This document shows, piece by piece, positions 9,287 through 18,608 of a stretch of 64,000 nt of DNA. Position numbers and translations under genes: made by a program. Origin of the DNA: Aquibium oceanicum (GTDB lineage: Bacteria > Pseudomonadota > Alphaproteobacteria > Rhizobiales > Rhizobiaceae). Where the stretch lies: positions 2,378,501 to 2,442,500 of the forward strand of contig NZ_CP018171.1 in the NCBI RefSeq assembly GCF_001889605.1, read 5' to 3'. The notes beneath the pieces were generated by a model, which was not told where the DNA came from, searched no databases, and saw nothing but the letters and a program-made list of their open reading frames with translations. Each line of letters opens with the position of its first letter. Within the stretch, counting starts at the first letter, position 1.

Positions 9287-10561
9287 CTAGAGAAGCGTTC
9301 CGATTTCCTTGCCGACCTTGAGGAATTTCACCGGGTTCAACGGCTTCTCGTTGCGGCGGATCTCGTAGTGGATGTGCGGTCCCGTCGATCGTCCCGAGCT
9401 TCCGGCAAGGCCCAGAAGCTGACCAGCCTCGACCGTCTGGCCGTCCGACACCTTGATCTCGCTGAGATGGGCAAACCTCGTGGTGAGCCCGTTGCCGTGG
9501 TCGATCTCGACCATCCGGCCATAGCCGCCGTTCCAAGCAGCCCTCGAGACCGTGCCGGCCCCGGTCGCACGGACCGGCAGGCCGACCGATGCCCGGAAAT
9601 CGATGCCGGCGTGGAAGGCCGGTTTGCCGATGAGCGGATCGCGCCTGACCCCGAAACCGCTGGTGACGACACGGCCGGGCGCGGGATTGGCGATCGGCAG
9701 CTTCGTGGCCGCATTGCGGACGTTGTCGAGCTTCGACAGTGCTTCGTCCAGTTCCTCGACCTCGCTGTCGAAGGTCTCCGCTCCCGATATGGGCACCAGC
9801 GGCCCGCCGGCGTCGCTCGAGCCATAGGTCTCGTCGATCTTCAGCCCGGCTGATTCCAGCGCGGAGACGATCGTGTCGGCAGTCTTGTAGGCGTTCTCGG
9901 TGAGTGTCCTGATCTTCTTGATCTGGCGGGTTTCGATTTCCCGCAGCGACTTGTTGATGGTCACGAAGATCAGATCGGCCCGGTCCGCGACCGAAACGGA
10001 TTCTCCTTGGATGGCCGGTGAGCGCGAGGTGATGCGCGCCAGGGCGGCGGCGGCCGAATTCGCGACGCCGGAGGCGGCATAGGCGTTCGAGAGCACGATA
10101 TCGGCGCGAACCTCCGGCTTCGCGGGGGGAATGGGAATATCCGAGGTGCCAGCGGCGGCGCCCGTCGCCTTTTCGAGGAGCGGCAGCATGCGTCCGTTGC
10201 GCTCCGACAGTTCTTCCTGTCGGTCGAGGAGTTCGGCCACCTTATCTTCCATCAGCCGCTGGTCGAGCAGCTGCCGGCTGGTGATGCGGTCGACCTGGGT
10301 CCGCAGCGCGGAGATGCGGTCCTCGTAGGCCTGCTGCAGCCGTGCCTGCCGGGCCACCGTCGCACCGATCAGGTCGTCGCGCAGCACGAGATAGGAGGTT
10401 GCGAGAAGATAGCCGATGGCGACCGCGGCGAGCACCGAGCCGCAGAGCGCGGCCATCCATGGCCGTATCGTGAAGTGCCTGATGTCATCGCCATGGGCGA
10501 TGATGATCGTGTGAGGTTCCTTGCGCTTTCCGAATACGGCAGACGGACGGGTTTGTGACAC
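9287..10561 (-). CDS. M23-family (LytM) zinc metallopeptidase, membrane-anchored
   Basis: 424-residue envelope protein. A short cytoplasmic N terminus precedes one transmembrane segment (about residues 36-60) and a coiled-coil region (about 70-135) rich in Arg/Glu/Gln heptads. The C-terminal LytM domain carries all zinc and catalytic positions: FHAGIDFRA (HxxxD), RFAHLSEI and HIHYEIRR (HxH). It is therefore probably an active peptidoglycan endopeptidase rather than an EnvC/NlpD-type activator. The start is GTG (10559-10561) with GGAAG nine bases upstream; the nearby ATG is out of frame. The gene converges on prfB with only 17 bases between stops. Confidence 0.9.
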   Translation of the reverse strand: MSQTRPSAVFGKRKEPHTIIIAHGDDIRHFTIRPWMAALCGSVLAAVAIGYLLATSYLVLRDDLIGATVARQARLQQAYEDRISALRTQVDRITSRQLLDQRLMEDKVAELLDRQEELSERNGRMLPLLEKATGAAAGTSDIPIPPAKPEVRADIVLSNAYAASGVANSAAAALARITSRSPAIQGESVSVADRADLIFVTINKSLREIETRQIKKIRTLTENAYKTADTIVSALESAGLKIDETYGSSDAGGPLVPISGAETFDSEVEELDEALSKLDNVRNAATKLPIANPAPGRVVTSGFGVRRDPLIGKPAFHAGIDFRASVGLPVRATGAGTVSRAAWNGGYGRMVEIDHGNGLTTRFAHLSEIKVSDGQTVEAGQLLGLAGSSGRSTGPHIHYEIRRNEKPLNPVKFLKVGKEIGTLL

Positions 10562-10652
10562 CGGATACTGCTTCCATGGGCAAACTTTACGGAAGCTGAT
10601 TAGACATCGTTAGGGTTAAGAAAGGTTTTCGGCCGGCCCCGACGGCTGTCTG

Positions 10653-11480
10653 TCAGCGCGATGACGCGGTCAGGGCGCGGTAGAAGAGGGGGGTGAGGCC
10701 GGCTTCCGAGCGCGCGCGGTCGTTGAACGGCGGCTTCAGGTCGCCGCGGAAGTTCGCGCGCACCAGTTCCTGGAACCGTTGCGCGGGGTTGATGCGCTCG
10801 CGGGCGCAGTAGAAGCGGAACCACTTGGCGCCGATCGCGACGTGCTTCTTCTCGTCCTCGTAGATGATGCGCAGGATCGCCGCGGTTTCCGCGTCGCCGG
10901 TCTCGACCATCTTTTCCAACAGCGAAGGCGTGACGTCGAGACCGCGCGCCTCGAGGATCAGCGGCACCACGGCGAGCCGCGCATGCAGGTAGTTGCGGGT
11001 CGTGTGCGCGGCTTCCCAAAGGCCGCCATGCGCCGGCAGATCGCCATAGTCGCCGCCGAGGTCGCGCAGGCGATTGCGCAGCAGCGTGAAGTGCTTCGCC
11101 TCCTCGAATGCGACCTGCATCCAGCCGTCGAAGAAGCTCGCCGGCGGCCGCTCGGCCGCGAACCGCGCCACGATGTCGAGCGCGAGGTCGATCGCATTGA
11201 GCTCGATGTGGCAGAGCGCGTGGATGAGCGCCATGCGACCCTTCTGCGTGTGCAGGCCGCGCCGGGGCACGTGGCGCGGCTCGACCAGCGCCGGCCGCTC
11301 AGGCCGGCCCGGCATGTCCGGCGGGAGCGGATCGAGCGGGCTCAGGATGGAGATCGAGCGCGAGAACCAGCGCTCGGCGACCGCGCGCACGATAGCCGTC
11401 TTCCGGTCGAGGTCGGCGGCGGACACGGCATCGACGCAGCCGCCGCGCAGGCTCTCGGGACGGTATGCGCCGTTTTCCAC
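10653..11480 (-). CDS. DUF455 ferritin-like domain protein
   Basis: About 275 residues assigned to the DUF455 family, a diiron ferritin-like group of unknown function distantly related to the tRNA hydroxylase MiaE. Metal-ligand motifs are visible in the four-helix core: ALCHIELNAIDLA, FEEAKHFTLLRNRL and YEDEKKHVAIG, each with the Glu/His pairs expected for a dinuclear iron site. The start is taken as GTG at 11480, a few bases after the bcp stop, with GGGA just upstream; the open frame extends further into bcp but without protein-like sequence. It is probably co-transcribed downstream of bcp. Confidence 0.8.
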   Translation of the reverse strand: MENGAYRPESLRGGCVDAVSAADLDRKTAIVRAVAERWFSRSISILSPLDPLPPDMPGRPERPALVEPRHVPRRGLHTQKGRMALIHALCHIELNAIDLALDIVARFAAERPPASFFDGWMQVAFEEAKHFTLLRNRLRDLGGDYGDLPAHGGLWEAAHTTRNYLHARLAVVPLILEARGLDVTPSLLEKMVETGDAETAAILRIIYEDEKKHVAIGAKWFRFYCARERINPAQRFQELVRANFRGDLKPPFNDRARSEAGLTPLFYRALTASSR

Positions 11481-11497
11481 GGTCCCGACGCTGGCCG

Positions 11498-11965
11498 TCA
11501 GGACGCCTTGACGGCGTCGAGGACGGCTTGCGCGTGGCCCGGGACCTTCACTTTCGGCCAGACCTGACGCACCTTTCCGTCCGGTCCGACCAGCACGGTC
11601 GTGCGCTCGACGCCCATGTACTTGCGCCCGTACATGCTCTTTTCCGTCCATACGCCATAGGCCTCCAGCGTGGACTTTTCCTCGTCCGAGGCGAGTATCA
11701 CGGACAATCCGTGCTTCGCCTTGAATTTGTCATGACTTTTTGCGCTATCGGGCGAGATACCGACGACAGACGCACCGGCCTCGTCGAATTCCGCCTGGAG
11801 GGCGGAGAAATCGACGGATTCCGCGGTGCATCCGCTGGTGTCGTCCTTCGGATAGAAGAACAGGACGACGTTTTTCCCGCGCAAGGCCGAGAGACTGATG
11901 GTCCCGCCGCCATCGCGCGGGAGTTCGAAATCCACTGCATCCTGACCGATCTCGGGTAGGGGCAT
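11498..11965 (-). CDS. bcp: Thioredoxin-dependent peroxiredoxin, Bcp/PrxQ type
   Basis: 155-residue cytosolic peroxidase that reduces hydrogen peroxide and organic hydroperoxides. The peroxidatic Cys sits in FYPKDDTSGCTAES, preceded by LRGKNVVLFF. The usual PrxQ resolving Cys five residues further on is absent (CTAESVD), so this is a 1-Cys-like or atypical form. The ATG at 11965 was preferred to the upstream one because it has GGATCGAAG just ahead and begins the family-typical LPEIGQDAVDFELP. The DUF455 gene follows 17 bases downstream. Confidence 0.93.
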   Translation of the reverse strand: MPLPEIGQDAVDFELPRDGGGTISLSALRGKNVVLFFYPKDDTSGCTAESVDFSALQAEFDEAGASVVGISPDSAKSHDKFKAKHGLSVILASDEEKSTLEAYGVWTEKSMYGRKYMGVERTTVLVGPDGKVRQVWPKVKVPGHAQAVLDAVKAS

Positions 11966-12060
11966 CTTCGATCCTTTCTTTCTCGGTGACCGGAAGCCGG
12001 TTCGCCATATAATGAACGCCGTGGATTCGTCCATGGATCACACGCGCTGACGGGCAGGCG

Positions 12061-15000
12061 GTGGAAAAAAGAACAGAACGGCACGAACGGGTCCGTTTCA
12101 GGCGCGATGAAATCACCGCACTTGAGAAGTATCCGTCCGCGCACACCATGGAACCGCGCCGGCCGTCGCGGCGCGGCGCGGGCGCCTGGGCGCGCCGGAT
12201 TGCCATGTCCCTGCTGGGGCTGGTCCTGCTGTGCGTCGTCGGCCTCGGCACGCTCTATCTCGCCGGTACGGCGGGGCTCGGAAGCGAACGGCTGAAGCGG
12301 GAGGCGTCCGCGGCGATCAGCGCCCTGGCCGGTGCGCCGATCGAGGTCCAGGCGGGGCCGGCGGGATTTTCCCTCGACAGTTCGCGGCTGCTGGCGCTGG
12401 AAATCCCCGACGTAGCGCTCGCCACCCCGCCCGGCGGCACCGTTTTCGCGCGCGCGGGCGCCATCCGGTTCGGCGTGGCGATATGGCCGCTTCTCGGCGG
12501 CGATCTCCAATTGACCGAGATCAGGCTGGCGGATGCCACCATCGAGCCGGCGCTGCTTGCGAAGGACGATGGCGGGGACTGGTCGGCCGGCCTGCGCGAC
12601 GAGCGGGGACTGTTCGATCCCGATCTGATCGTCGCGAGTGTCTTCGGAACGATCGACCACGCCTTGGCCGGGCTGCGGGGACGGGCCGCGCCGCGAATCT
12701 CGCTCGACCACGTCACCGTGCGCCTCGGCAAGGGCGACGCCGCCCGGACGCTGGCGATCGAGACAGCGCAAGCGTGGACCAGCGAGGAAGGCGTGCTTCA
12801 GCTTTCCGCCGCGCTGGAATTCGACGGGCATCCCGTCAGCATCGACGGCACCGCGCAACCGCCCACCCGGCGCGACGGCGGCACGCGGTTCGCGCTCACC
12901 GCCGACATCGGGCTCGACAGGAACACCCTCGATACGGAGCCATCGCCTTCGGTCCTTTCGGGCCGGTCCGAAGTGTCGCTGCGCGGGTTGCGGCTTCCGG
13001 GCGCGCCGGCGCAACTGCGTTTCAAGGCGCGCTCGCAGGATCTCGTCGTGGCGCTCCCCGAGATGCAGCCGCTCGTTGGCGACGTCGAGATCGGCGGCCT
13101 GCTGAAGAGCGGTACCGGCAAGGTCGAGTTCGAGCGCGTCCGGCTGGCGACGCGACGGTCCACCTTGCTGTTCAACGGCGCGTTCGGCCCGGCGCCAGCG
13201 AGCGAAGCCGGCGGCCCGCCCGCATACCGGTGGGAGTTCGTCTCCAACGGATCACGGGCCGCTGCCCAGGACGTGCCCGAGCCGGCGCTCCCCTTCGCCG
13301 CCAGGGTGGCCGGAACCTTCGCTCCGACGGAGGAAGTGCTCACCGCGTCCGAGATCGGCGTGCGGACGGGACAGGGCGAACTCGTCGGCCAGGCGACGGT
13401 CGGGTTCGGGAACGGCGCGCCGGCCATCGCGCTGGCGCTCGACGTGCCGAACATGCCGGTCGCCCACGCCAAGCAGCTGTGGCCCTCGGAGGTCGCGACC
13501 GGCGCGCGTTCCTGGGTGCTGGCAAACGTCTTCGGTGGGACGGTGCGCGATTCGCGGATCCGCTTCCGCGTTCCGGCCGGGCGGCTCGGCAACGGCGTGG
13601 CGCTGAACGGCGAGGAGGTGAACGGGCATTTCGAGGTCGACGACACCCGTTTCGACATCACCGGAGACCTGCCGGCCGTGCGCGACGCGTTCGGCGTCGT
13701 CGATTTCCAGGGGTCGGACGTCGACATCTCACTCTCTTCGGGAACCGTCTTCATGCCGACGGGGCGGACGCTCTCGGCCGAGAACGGCAGTTTCCTGATC
13801 CGCAACGTCGAGTCCAAGCCGACGATCGGCTACATGGACATCGACGTTAAGGGCGAGGCGCCCGCCGTGGTCGAGTTCGCTTCCTACAAGCCGATCGACG
13901 CCATGCGGCACCTCGAGCTGAAACCGGAGGATTTTTCGGGCCAGGCGGCGGGCAACGTGCGGGCCGAGATTCCGCTGCGCAACGATTTCCCGATCGAGCA
14001 TCTCGATTGGGAGGTGGACCTGACCTACGACAACCTGTCGATCGCGCAGCCCTTCGAGGGCCAGGAGGTCACCCAGGCGAAAGGGACGATCAAGGTCGAT
14101 CCCCAAAAAGCCGTCATCGAGGCGTCGGCGAAGCTCAACGGCATGCCCGCCGAGCTGAAGCTCACCGAGCCGCTCGGCGACCAGGGGCCCGCGCGCGACC
14201 GCGCCGTGTCGCTGATCCTGGACGACGCGGCGCGCGAAAGGATCGCGCCCGGCCTCAACGAGATGCTTTCGGGGCCGGTGAAGGTCGCAGTCAGCCTGGA
14301 GGAGGGCGGGACGCAACGGATGAAAGCGGACCTCAAGGAGGCGCGGCTCTCCTTTCCGTGGGTCGGCTGGAGCAAGGGCAAGGGCATTCCGGCCACCGCC
14401 ACCTTCACTATGACGAGCGACGGAGACCGGATCTCGCTCTCCGACTTCAAGCTGAACGGTGAGACCTTCGCGGTCGAGGGCGAGCTTCGCATCGCGGGCG
14501 GCGAACTCGCGGAAGCCAGGTTCGGCAAGGTCGCGCTGAACCGCGGCGACGACGCGACGATGTCGCTGACGAAACAGGGCCGCGGCTACGTCATCAAGGT
14601 GGGCGGCGCTTCCTTCGATGCACGCTCGCTCATCAAACTCTACCTCGCCGAGACCGAGAAGGCGGAGAAAGCGGTCGAATCCGTGCCGATCACGCTCGAC
14701 GCTTCGGTTGCCAGAACGACCGGGTTCGGCCGGGAAACGCTGTCCGACGTCGTCGTGAAGCTCCGTGGAACGGGAACCGATCTCGGCACCCTGCAGATAT
14801 CGGCCCGCACGGCGAGCGGAGCCGAGGTCGGCATTATCAACGAAACGGATTCGGACGGACGCTCGGTGCGCATCGATTCGGGCGATGCCGGCGCGCTGGT
14901 GCGGTTCCTGAACATCTACGAATACATGCAGGGCGGCGTGATCCGCGTGGCGCTCGCGGCCACCGCCAACGGGCCGCTCACGGGACAGGTGGAAGCGCGG

Positions 15001-15459
15001 GACTTCGCCATCGTCAACGAGCCCAAGCTGCGCTCGCTGATCTCCGCGCCGCTGCCCGAAAGCGACGGCCGCAGCCTCGCCCAGGCGGTGCGGCGCAATC
15101 TGGACGACCAGCGGGCCAACTTCGAGCGGGGCTTTGCGCTGATCGAGAAGGGCGACGGTTATCTCGCCATCGATCGCGGCGTGCTGAGAGGCCCGTCGAT
15201 CGGCGCGACGTTCAAGGGAACGTTCTACGACCAGCAGAACAACATGAACATGACCGGCACGTTCATGCCCGCCTACGGCATCAACCGCATCTTCGGCGAG
15301 ATACCGCTGTTCGGGCAGATTCTCGGCAATGGCCGCGACCGCGGGCTGATCGGCATCACCTTCCGGCTGGCGGGCGACGCGAAGGAGCCGCGGCTCGAGG
15401 TCAACCCCCTGTCCGCCGTGGCGCCGGGCATCTTCCGGTCGATCTTCGAATACGACTGA
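12061..15459 (+). CDS. Large AsmA-like / DUF3971 inner-membrane envelope protein (YhdP-like)
   Basis: 1132-residue protein with one N-terminal transmembrane helix (about residues 48-70) and a long periplasmic part built of repeating beta-rich segments, as in the AsmA/TamB/YhdP bridge-like superfamily proposed to carry phospholipids between membranes. The middle matches DUF3971, and the end (FSGQ... to PLFGQILGNGRDRGLIGITF) matches the AsmA C-terminal domain. GTG at 12061 is used, but the ATG at 12148 closer to the membrane helix is possible; neither has a strong ribosome site. It starts divergently from bcp. The function in lipid transport is inference from the family. Confidence 0.85.
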   Translation: MEKRTERHERVRFRRDEITALEKYPSAHTMEPRRPSRRGAGAWARRIAMSLLGLVLLCVVGLGTLYLAGTAGLGSERLKREASAAISALAGAPIEVQAGPAGFSLDSSRLLALEIPDVALATPPGGTVFARAGAIRFGVAIWPLLGGDLQLTEIRLADATIEPALLAKDDGGDWSAGLRDERGLFDPDLIVASVFGTIDHALAGLRGRAAPRISLDHVTVRLGKGDAARTLAIETAQAWTSEEGVLQLSAALEFDGHPVSIDGTAQPPTRRDGGTRFALTADIGLDRNTLDTEPSPSVLSGRSEVSLRGLRLPGAPAQLRFKARSQDLVVALPEMQPLVGDVEIGGLLKSGTGKVEFERVRLATRRSTLLFNGAFGPAPASEAGGPPAYRWEFVSNGSRAAAQDVPEPALPFAARVAGTFAPTEEVLTASEIGVRTGQGELVGQATVGFGNGAPAIALALDVPNMPVAHAKQLWPSEVATGARSWVLANVFGGTVRDSRIRFRVPAGRLGNGVALNGEEVNGHFEVDDTRFDITGDLPAVRDAFGVVDFQGSDVDISLSSGTVFMPTGRTLSAENGSFLIRNVESKPTIGYMDIDVKGEAPAVVEFASYKPIDAMRHLELKPEDFSGQAAGNVRAEIPLRNDFPIEHLDWEVDLTYDNLSIAQPFEGQEVTQAKGTIKVDPQKAVIEASAKLNGMPAELKLTEPLGDQGPARDRAVSLILDDAARERIAPGLNEMLSGPVKVAVSLEEGGTQRMKADLKEARLSFPWVGWSKGKGIPATATFTMTSDGDRISLSDFKLNGETFAVEGELRIAGGELAEARFGKVALNRGDDATMSLTKQGRGYVIKVGGASFDARSLIKLYLAETEKAEKAVESVPITLDASVARTTGFGRETLSDVVVKLRGTGTDLGTLQISARTASGAEVGIINETDSDGRSVRIDSGDAGALVRFLNIYEYMQGGVIRVALAATANGPLTGQVEARDFAIVNEPKLRSLISAPLPESDGRSLAQAVRRNLDDQRANFERGFALIEKGDGYLAIDRGVLRGPSIGATFKGTFYDQQNNMNMTGTFMPAYGINRIFGEIPLFGQILGNGRDRGLIGITFRLAGDAKEPRLEVNPLSAVAPGIFRSIFEYD

Positions 15460-15478
15460 CGGAGGAGAGTTCCCGGTC

Positions 15479-16732
15479 CTACACGGGCCGGACCAGGACG
15501 TGCTTCTTCTTGCCGAGAGACAGCTTGATGACGCCTTCGGACGTGAGTTCGGAGGAACCGACCGCCTTGCGCTCGTCCGAAACCGGCTGGTCGTTGAGCC
15601 GCACCGCACCGCCTTGCACGTGACGCCGCGCCTCGCCGTTGGATCCGGCGAGCCCTGCGCGCACGAAGAGGGCGAGAATGCCGATGCCGGCATCGAGGTC
15701 GCCGGCCGCGATCTCCACGGTCGGCAGGCTTTCGGCGAGCGCGCCTTCCTCGAAGGTCTTGCGCGCGGTCTCGGCCGCCTGTTCCGCCGCGTCGCGACCG
15801 TGCAGCATGGCCGTGATCTCGGTCGCCAGTACCTTCTTTGCCTCGTTGATCTCGCTCCCGGCGAGCGCCGCAAGCCGCGCAACCTCGTCCATGGGCATGG
15901 TCGTGTAGAGCTTCAGGAAGCGGCCGACGTCTGCGTCCTCGGTGTTGCGCCAGTACTGCCAGAATTCGTAGGGGCTCAGCATCTCCGGCGACAGCCAGAC
16001 GGCGCCCGACGCGGACTTGCCCATCTTTGCACCCGACGAGGTGGTGAGCAGCGGCGAGGTCAGCGCGTAGAGCTGCGGCGTGCCGAGCCGGTGGCCGAGG
16101 TCGATGCCGTTGACGATGTTGCCCCACTGGTCGGAGCCGCCCATCTGGAGCCGGCAATCGTAGCGCCGGTTGAGCTCCACGAAGTCGTACGCCTGCAGGA
16201 TCATGTAGTTGAATTCGAGGAACGAAAGCGACTGCTCCCGGTCGAGCCTTAGCTTGACCGAATCGAAGGACAACATCCGGTTGACGGAGAAGTGCCGGCC
16301 GACGTCGCGCAGGAACTCGACATAGTTGATGCCCATCAGCCAGTCGGCATTGTTGATCATCAGCGCGTCCTTCGGACCGTCGCCGAAGGAGAGGTAGGAG
16401 GCGAAGTTCTGCCGGATGCCGGACAGGTTGTCCTCGATGTCGGCGGGCGTGAGCAGCTTGCGCGCCTCGTCCTTGAAGGAGGGATCGCCGATCATCGACG
16501 TGCCGCCGCCCATGAGCGCGATCGGCCGGTGGCCGGTCTGCTGCATCCAGTAGAGCATCATGATCTGGATCAGCGAACCGGCATGCAGGCTCTTCGCCGT
16601 CGCATCGAAGCCGATATAGCCGCTGACCGTCTCCTTCGCGAAAAGATCGTCGAGCCCGGTTTCATCCGAAATCTGGTGGATGAAGCCGCGCTCGGACAGC
16701 GTGCGCAGGAAATCGGATTTGAAGGCCGTCAT
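15479..16732 (-). CDS. tyrS: Tyrosyl-tRNA synthetase
   Basis: 417-residue class I aminoacyl-tRNA synthetase that charges tRNA-Tyr. The Rossmann fold contains the HIGH-equivalent LHAGSL, the tyrosine pocket ILQAYDF and GGSDQWGNI, and the KMSKS-equivalent KMGKS. A C-terminal S4 RNA-binding domain spans the last about 70 residues. Two in-frame ATGs lie close together; 16732 is preferred because GGAAG is eight bases upstream of it, whereas it is only two from the ATG at 16738. The gene converges on the DUF3971 gene and is divergent from anmK. Confidence 0.97.
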   Translation of the reverse strand: MTAFKSDFLRTLSERGFIHQISDETGLDDLFAKETVSGYIGFDATAKSLHAGSLIQIMMLYWMQQTGHRPIALMGGGTSMIGDPSFKDEARKLLTPADIEDNLSGIRQNFASYLSFGDGPKDALMINNADWLMGINYVEFLRDVGRHFSVNRMLSFDSVKLRLDREQSLSFLEFNYMILQAYDFVELNRRYDCRLQMGGSDQWGNIVNGIDLGHRLGTPQLYALTSPLLTTSSGAKMGKSASGAVWLSPEMLSPYEFWQYWRNTEDADVGRFLKLYTTMPMDEVARLAALAGSEINEAKKVLATEITAMLHGRDAAEQAAETARKTFEEGALAESLPTVEIAAGDLDAGIGILALFVRAGLAGSNGEARRHVQGGAVRLNDQPVSDERKAVGSSELTSEGVIKLSLGKKKHVLVRPV

Positions 16733-16833
16733 CGTCATTGCTTCCGGTGGGTGGCGCGGCATGGGCGCCGTGGCATTTGAGGATGCGGGGCTTTAGCATC
16801 GCGAGCGATGGAATCACAAGAAGAGCATGGCCG

Positions 16834-17964
16834 ATGGCCCTGATCCGCGCGCTCGGCCTGATGAGCGGCACCTCGATGGACGGCATCGACCTCGCCATGG
16901 TCGAGAGCGACGGCGAAGGCGAGGTGCGGCGCGGTCCCTCGATGTTCGTGCCCTACGAAGCGGCGTTCCGGCGCCGGATCGAGGCCGGGCTGGAGACCGC
17001 GAAGCAGATTTTGCGGCGGGACGAGCGTCCGGGCGACCTGTCGGCGCTCGAACGCGGCCTGACGATGCGCCATGCCGAGGCGGTGAAGACGTTCCGGACA
17101 AAGTTCCCGGCGCAGAAGATCGACATGATCGGCTTCCACGGCCAGACGGTGCTGCACCGGCCGGAGAAGGCGCTGACCGTGCAACTGGGAGACGGGCTGC
17201 TGCTTGCGCGCGAGACGGGCGTGTCCGTGGTGCATGACATGCGGGCGAGAGACATGGAATACGGAGGGCAGGGCGCCCCCCTGGTCCCGGTCTACCATGC
17301 CGCGCTGGCGCGCTCGCTGCCTCAGGAATGGCGCGGCTCGTTTCCCGTGGCCTTCGTCAACATCGGCGGGATTTCCAATGTGACTTACGTTCCGGCACAG
17401 GGCGATCCGGTCGCCTTCGATTCGGGACCAGGGAACGCGCTCATCGATCGATGGGTGTCGGCGGAGGGTGGCGTGCCCTTCGACGCCGACGGCATGATCG
17501 CCAGCGAGGGCGGCGTCGTGCGGGCGGTCGTCGACCGCTATCTGGAGAACCCGTTCTTCGAACGCCGCGCGCCGAAATCGCTCGACCGGCTGGATTTCAC
17601 GCTGGAGGATGCCGCCGGCCTCGAACTCGCGGACGGTGCCCGCACGCTGGCCGCCGTCTCGGCCGAGGCGATCCTCAAGGCAGCCGAGCAGATGCCGGAG
17701 GCACCGAAGCTGTGGATCGTCTGCGGCGGCGGACGCAAAAACCCGCATATCATGGCCGATCTCCGCACTGGCGCGGAACAATCGTCGGCGCAGGTGATCC
17801 TCGCCGAAGACGCCGGTTTCGACGGCGACGCGATGGAGGCGGAAGCCTGGGCCTATCTGGCGATCCGGTCGGCGCGTGGCCTGCCGCTGACCTTTCCGAC
17901 CACGACGGGCTGCCGGGAGGCAGTGACGGGCGGCATTCTGGCGCGGCCCGAACCCATGCGCTAG
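16834..17964 (+). CDS. anmK: Anhydro-N-acetylmuramic acid kinase
   Basis: 376-residue sugar kinase of the ASKHA fold that opens and phosphorylates 1,6-anhydroMurNAc to MurNAc-6-phosphate during cell-wall recycling. The ATP-binding start GLMSGTSMDGIDLA, the GFHGQTVLHRP block, the NIGGISNVTY loop, DSGPGNALID and the C-terminal CGGGRKNPHIM are all present. The ATG at 16834 begins the conserved domain; longer frames run into the tyrS promoter region. Its stop codon lies in a CTAG palindrome shared with the convergent PaiB-like gene. Confidence 0.96.
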   Translation: MALIRALGLMSGTSMDGIDLAMVESDGEGEVRRGPSMFVPYEAAFRRRIEAGLETAKQILRRDERPGDLSALERGLTMRHAEAVKTFRTKFPAQKIDMIGFHGQTVLHRPEKALTVQLGDGLLLARETGVSVVHDMRARDMEYGGQGAPLVPVYHAALARSLPQEWRGSFPVAFVNIGGISNVTYVPAQGDPVAFDSGPGNALIDRWVSAEGGVPFDADGMIASEGGVVRAVVDRYLENPFFERRAPKSLDRLDFTLEDAAGLELADGARTLAAVSAEAILKAAEQMPEAPKLWIVCGGGRKNPHIMADLRTGAEQSSAQVILAEDAGFDGDAMEAEAWAYLAIRSARGLPLTFPTTTGCREAVTGGILARPEPMR

Positions 17965-18599
17965 CCGCGTTCGGCTCCGTAGGTCCGCACCAGCCCGGCC
18001 ATGTCGGGCCGTTCCGCCTCATCATATCCCGCGGCCACCCGGGTCCGGTCTTCGGGCGGCCGGTTCTGGCTCACCTTCCACTTGCCTTCGAGCGAAGCGA
18101 TCTCGATGCGGATGCCGACGATGCCGCGGGTCTGCGCGGCGACGAAGTCGGCCGGAGCGTTGTCGACTGCCCAGGGTTTTTCGCGCGTGGCCTCATGGCT
18201 TTCGGTGAGGTTTCTGATCTGCTTCGAGAGCCAGTCGGCGCCCTCGAAAACCTCCGCACGCCCGCGCGCCTGCACGATCACGTAGTTCCAGGTCGGTACG
18301 ACCTTTCCGGTCTCCTGCTTCGTCGCGTACCAGGACGGCGTCACATAGGCCTGCGGCCCTTGGAAAACGACGAGCACCGGCATGTCGGGATCGGCCTGGA
18401 TCTCCCGCCACACGGGGTTCGCCCGCGCGCAGTGTGCGCGAAGGGTCCCGTTGGGCGTATCCGTGTCGAGCAGGAAGGGCAGCGGATTGGCGACCGGACC
18501 GTCCGGCCCGTTGGTGACGAGCAGTCCGAGCGGCTCGGATCGGATGAGATCGTGCAGGACGTCCAGCCGCGTCTCGCGAAAATGCGGCGGCTGGTACAT
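17961..18599 (-). CDS. FMN-binding split-barrel protein of the PaiB family
   Basis: 212 residues matching the PaiB / FMN-binding negative transcriptional regulator family. The start MYQPPHFRE, the VVFQGPQAYVTPSWY segment and the KWKVSQNRPPEDR end are the hallmark blocks. In Bacillus PaiB represses sporulation and protease genes; in most proteobacteria the biochemical role is unknown, and the name regulator should be treated with caution. It lies downstream of an alpha/beta hydrolase on the same strand, nine bases after its stop, so the two are probably co-transcribed. Confidence 0.87.
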   Translation of the reverse strand: MYQPPHFRETRLDVLHDLIRSEPLGLLVTNGPDGPVANPLPFLLDTDTPNGTLRAHCARANPVWREIQADPDMPVLVVFQGPQAYVTPSWYATKQETGKVVPTWNYVIVQARGRAEVFEGADWLSKQIRNLTESHEATREKPWAVDNAPADFVAAQTRGIVGIRIEIASLEGKWKVSQNRPPEDRTRVAAGYDEAERPDMAGLVRTYGAERG

Positions 18600-18608
18600 C
18601 CGGCGTTC

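Noticed and set aside
10590-10630. CtrA site before the M23 peptidase gene
   Set aside because: Only a TTAACC half-site is present; the second TTAA at the proper 7-base spacing is missing.
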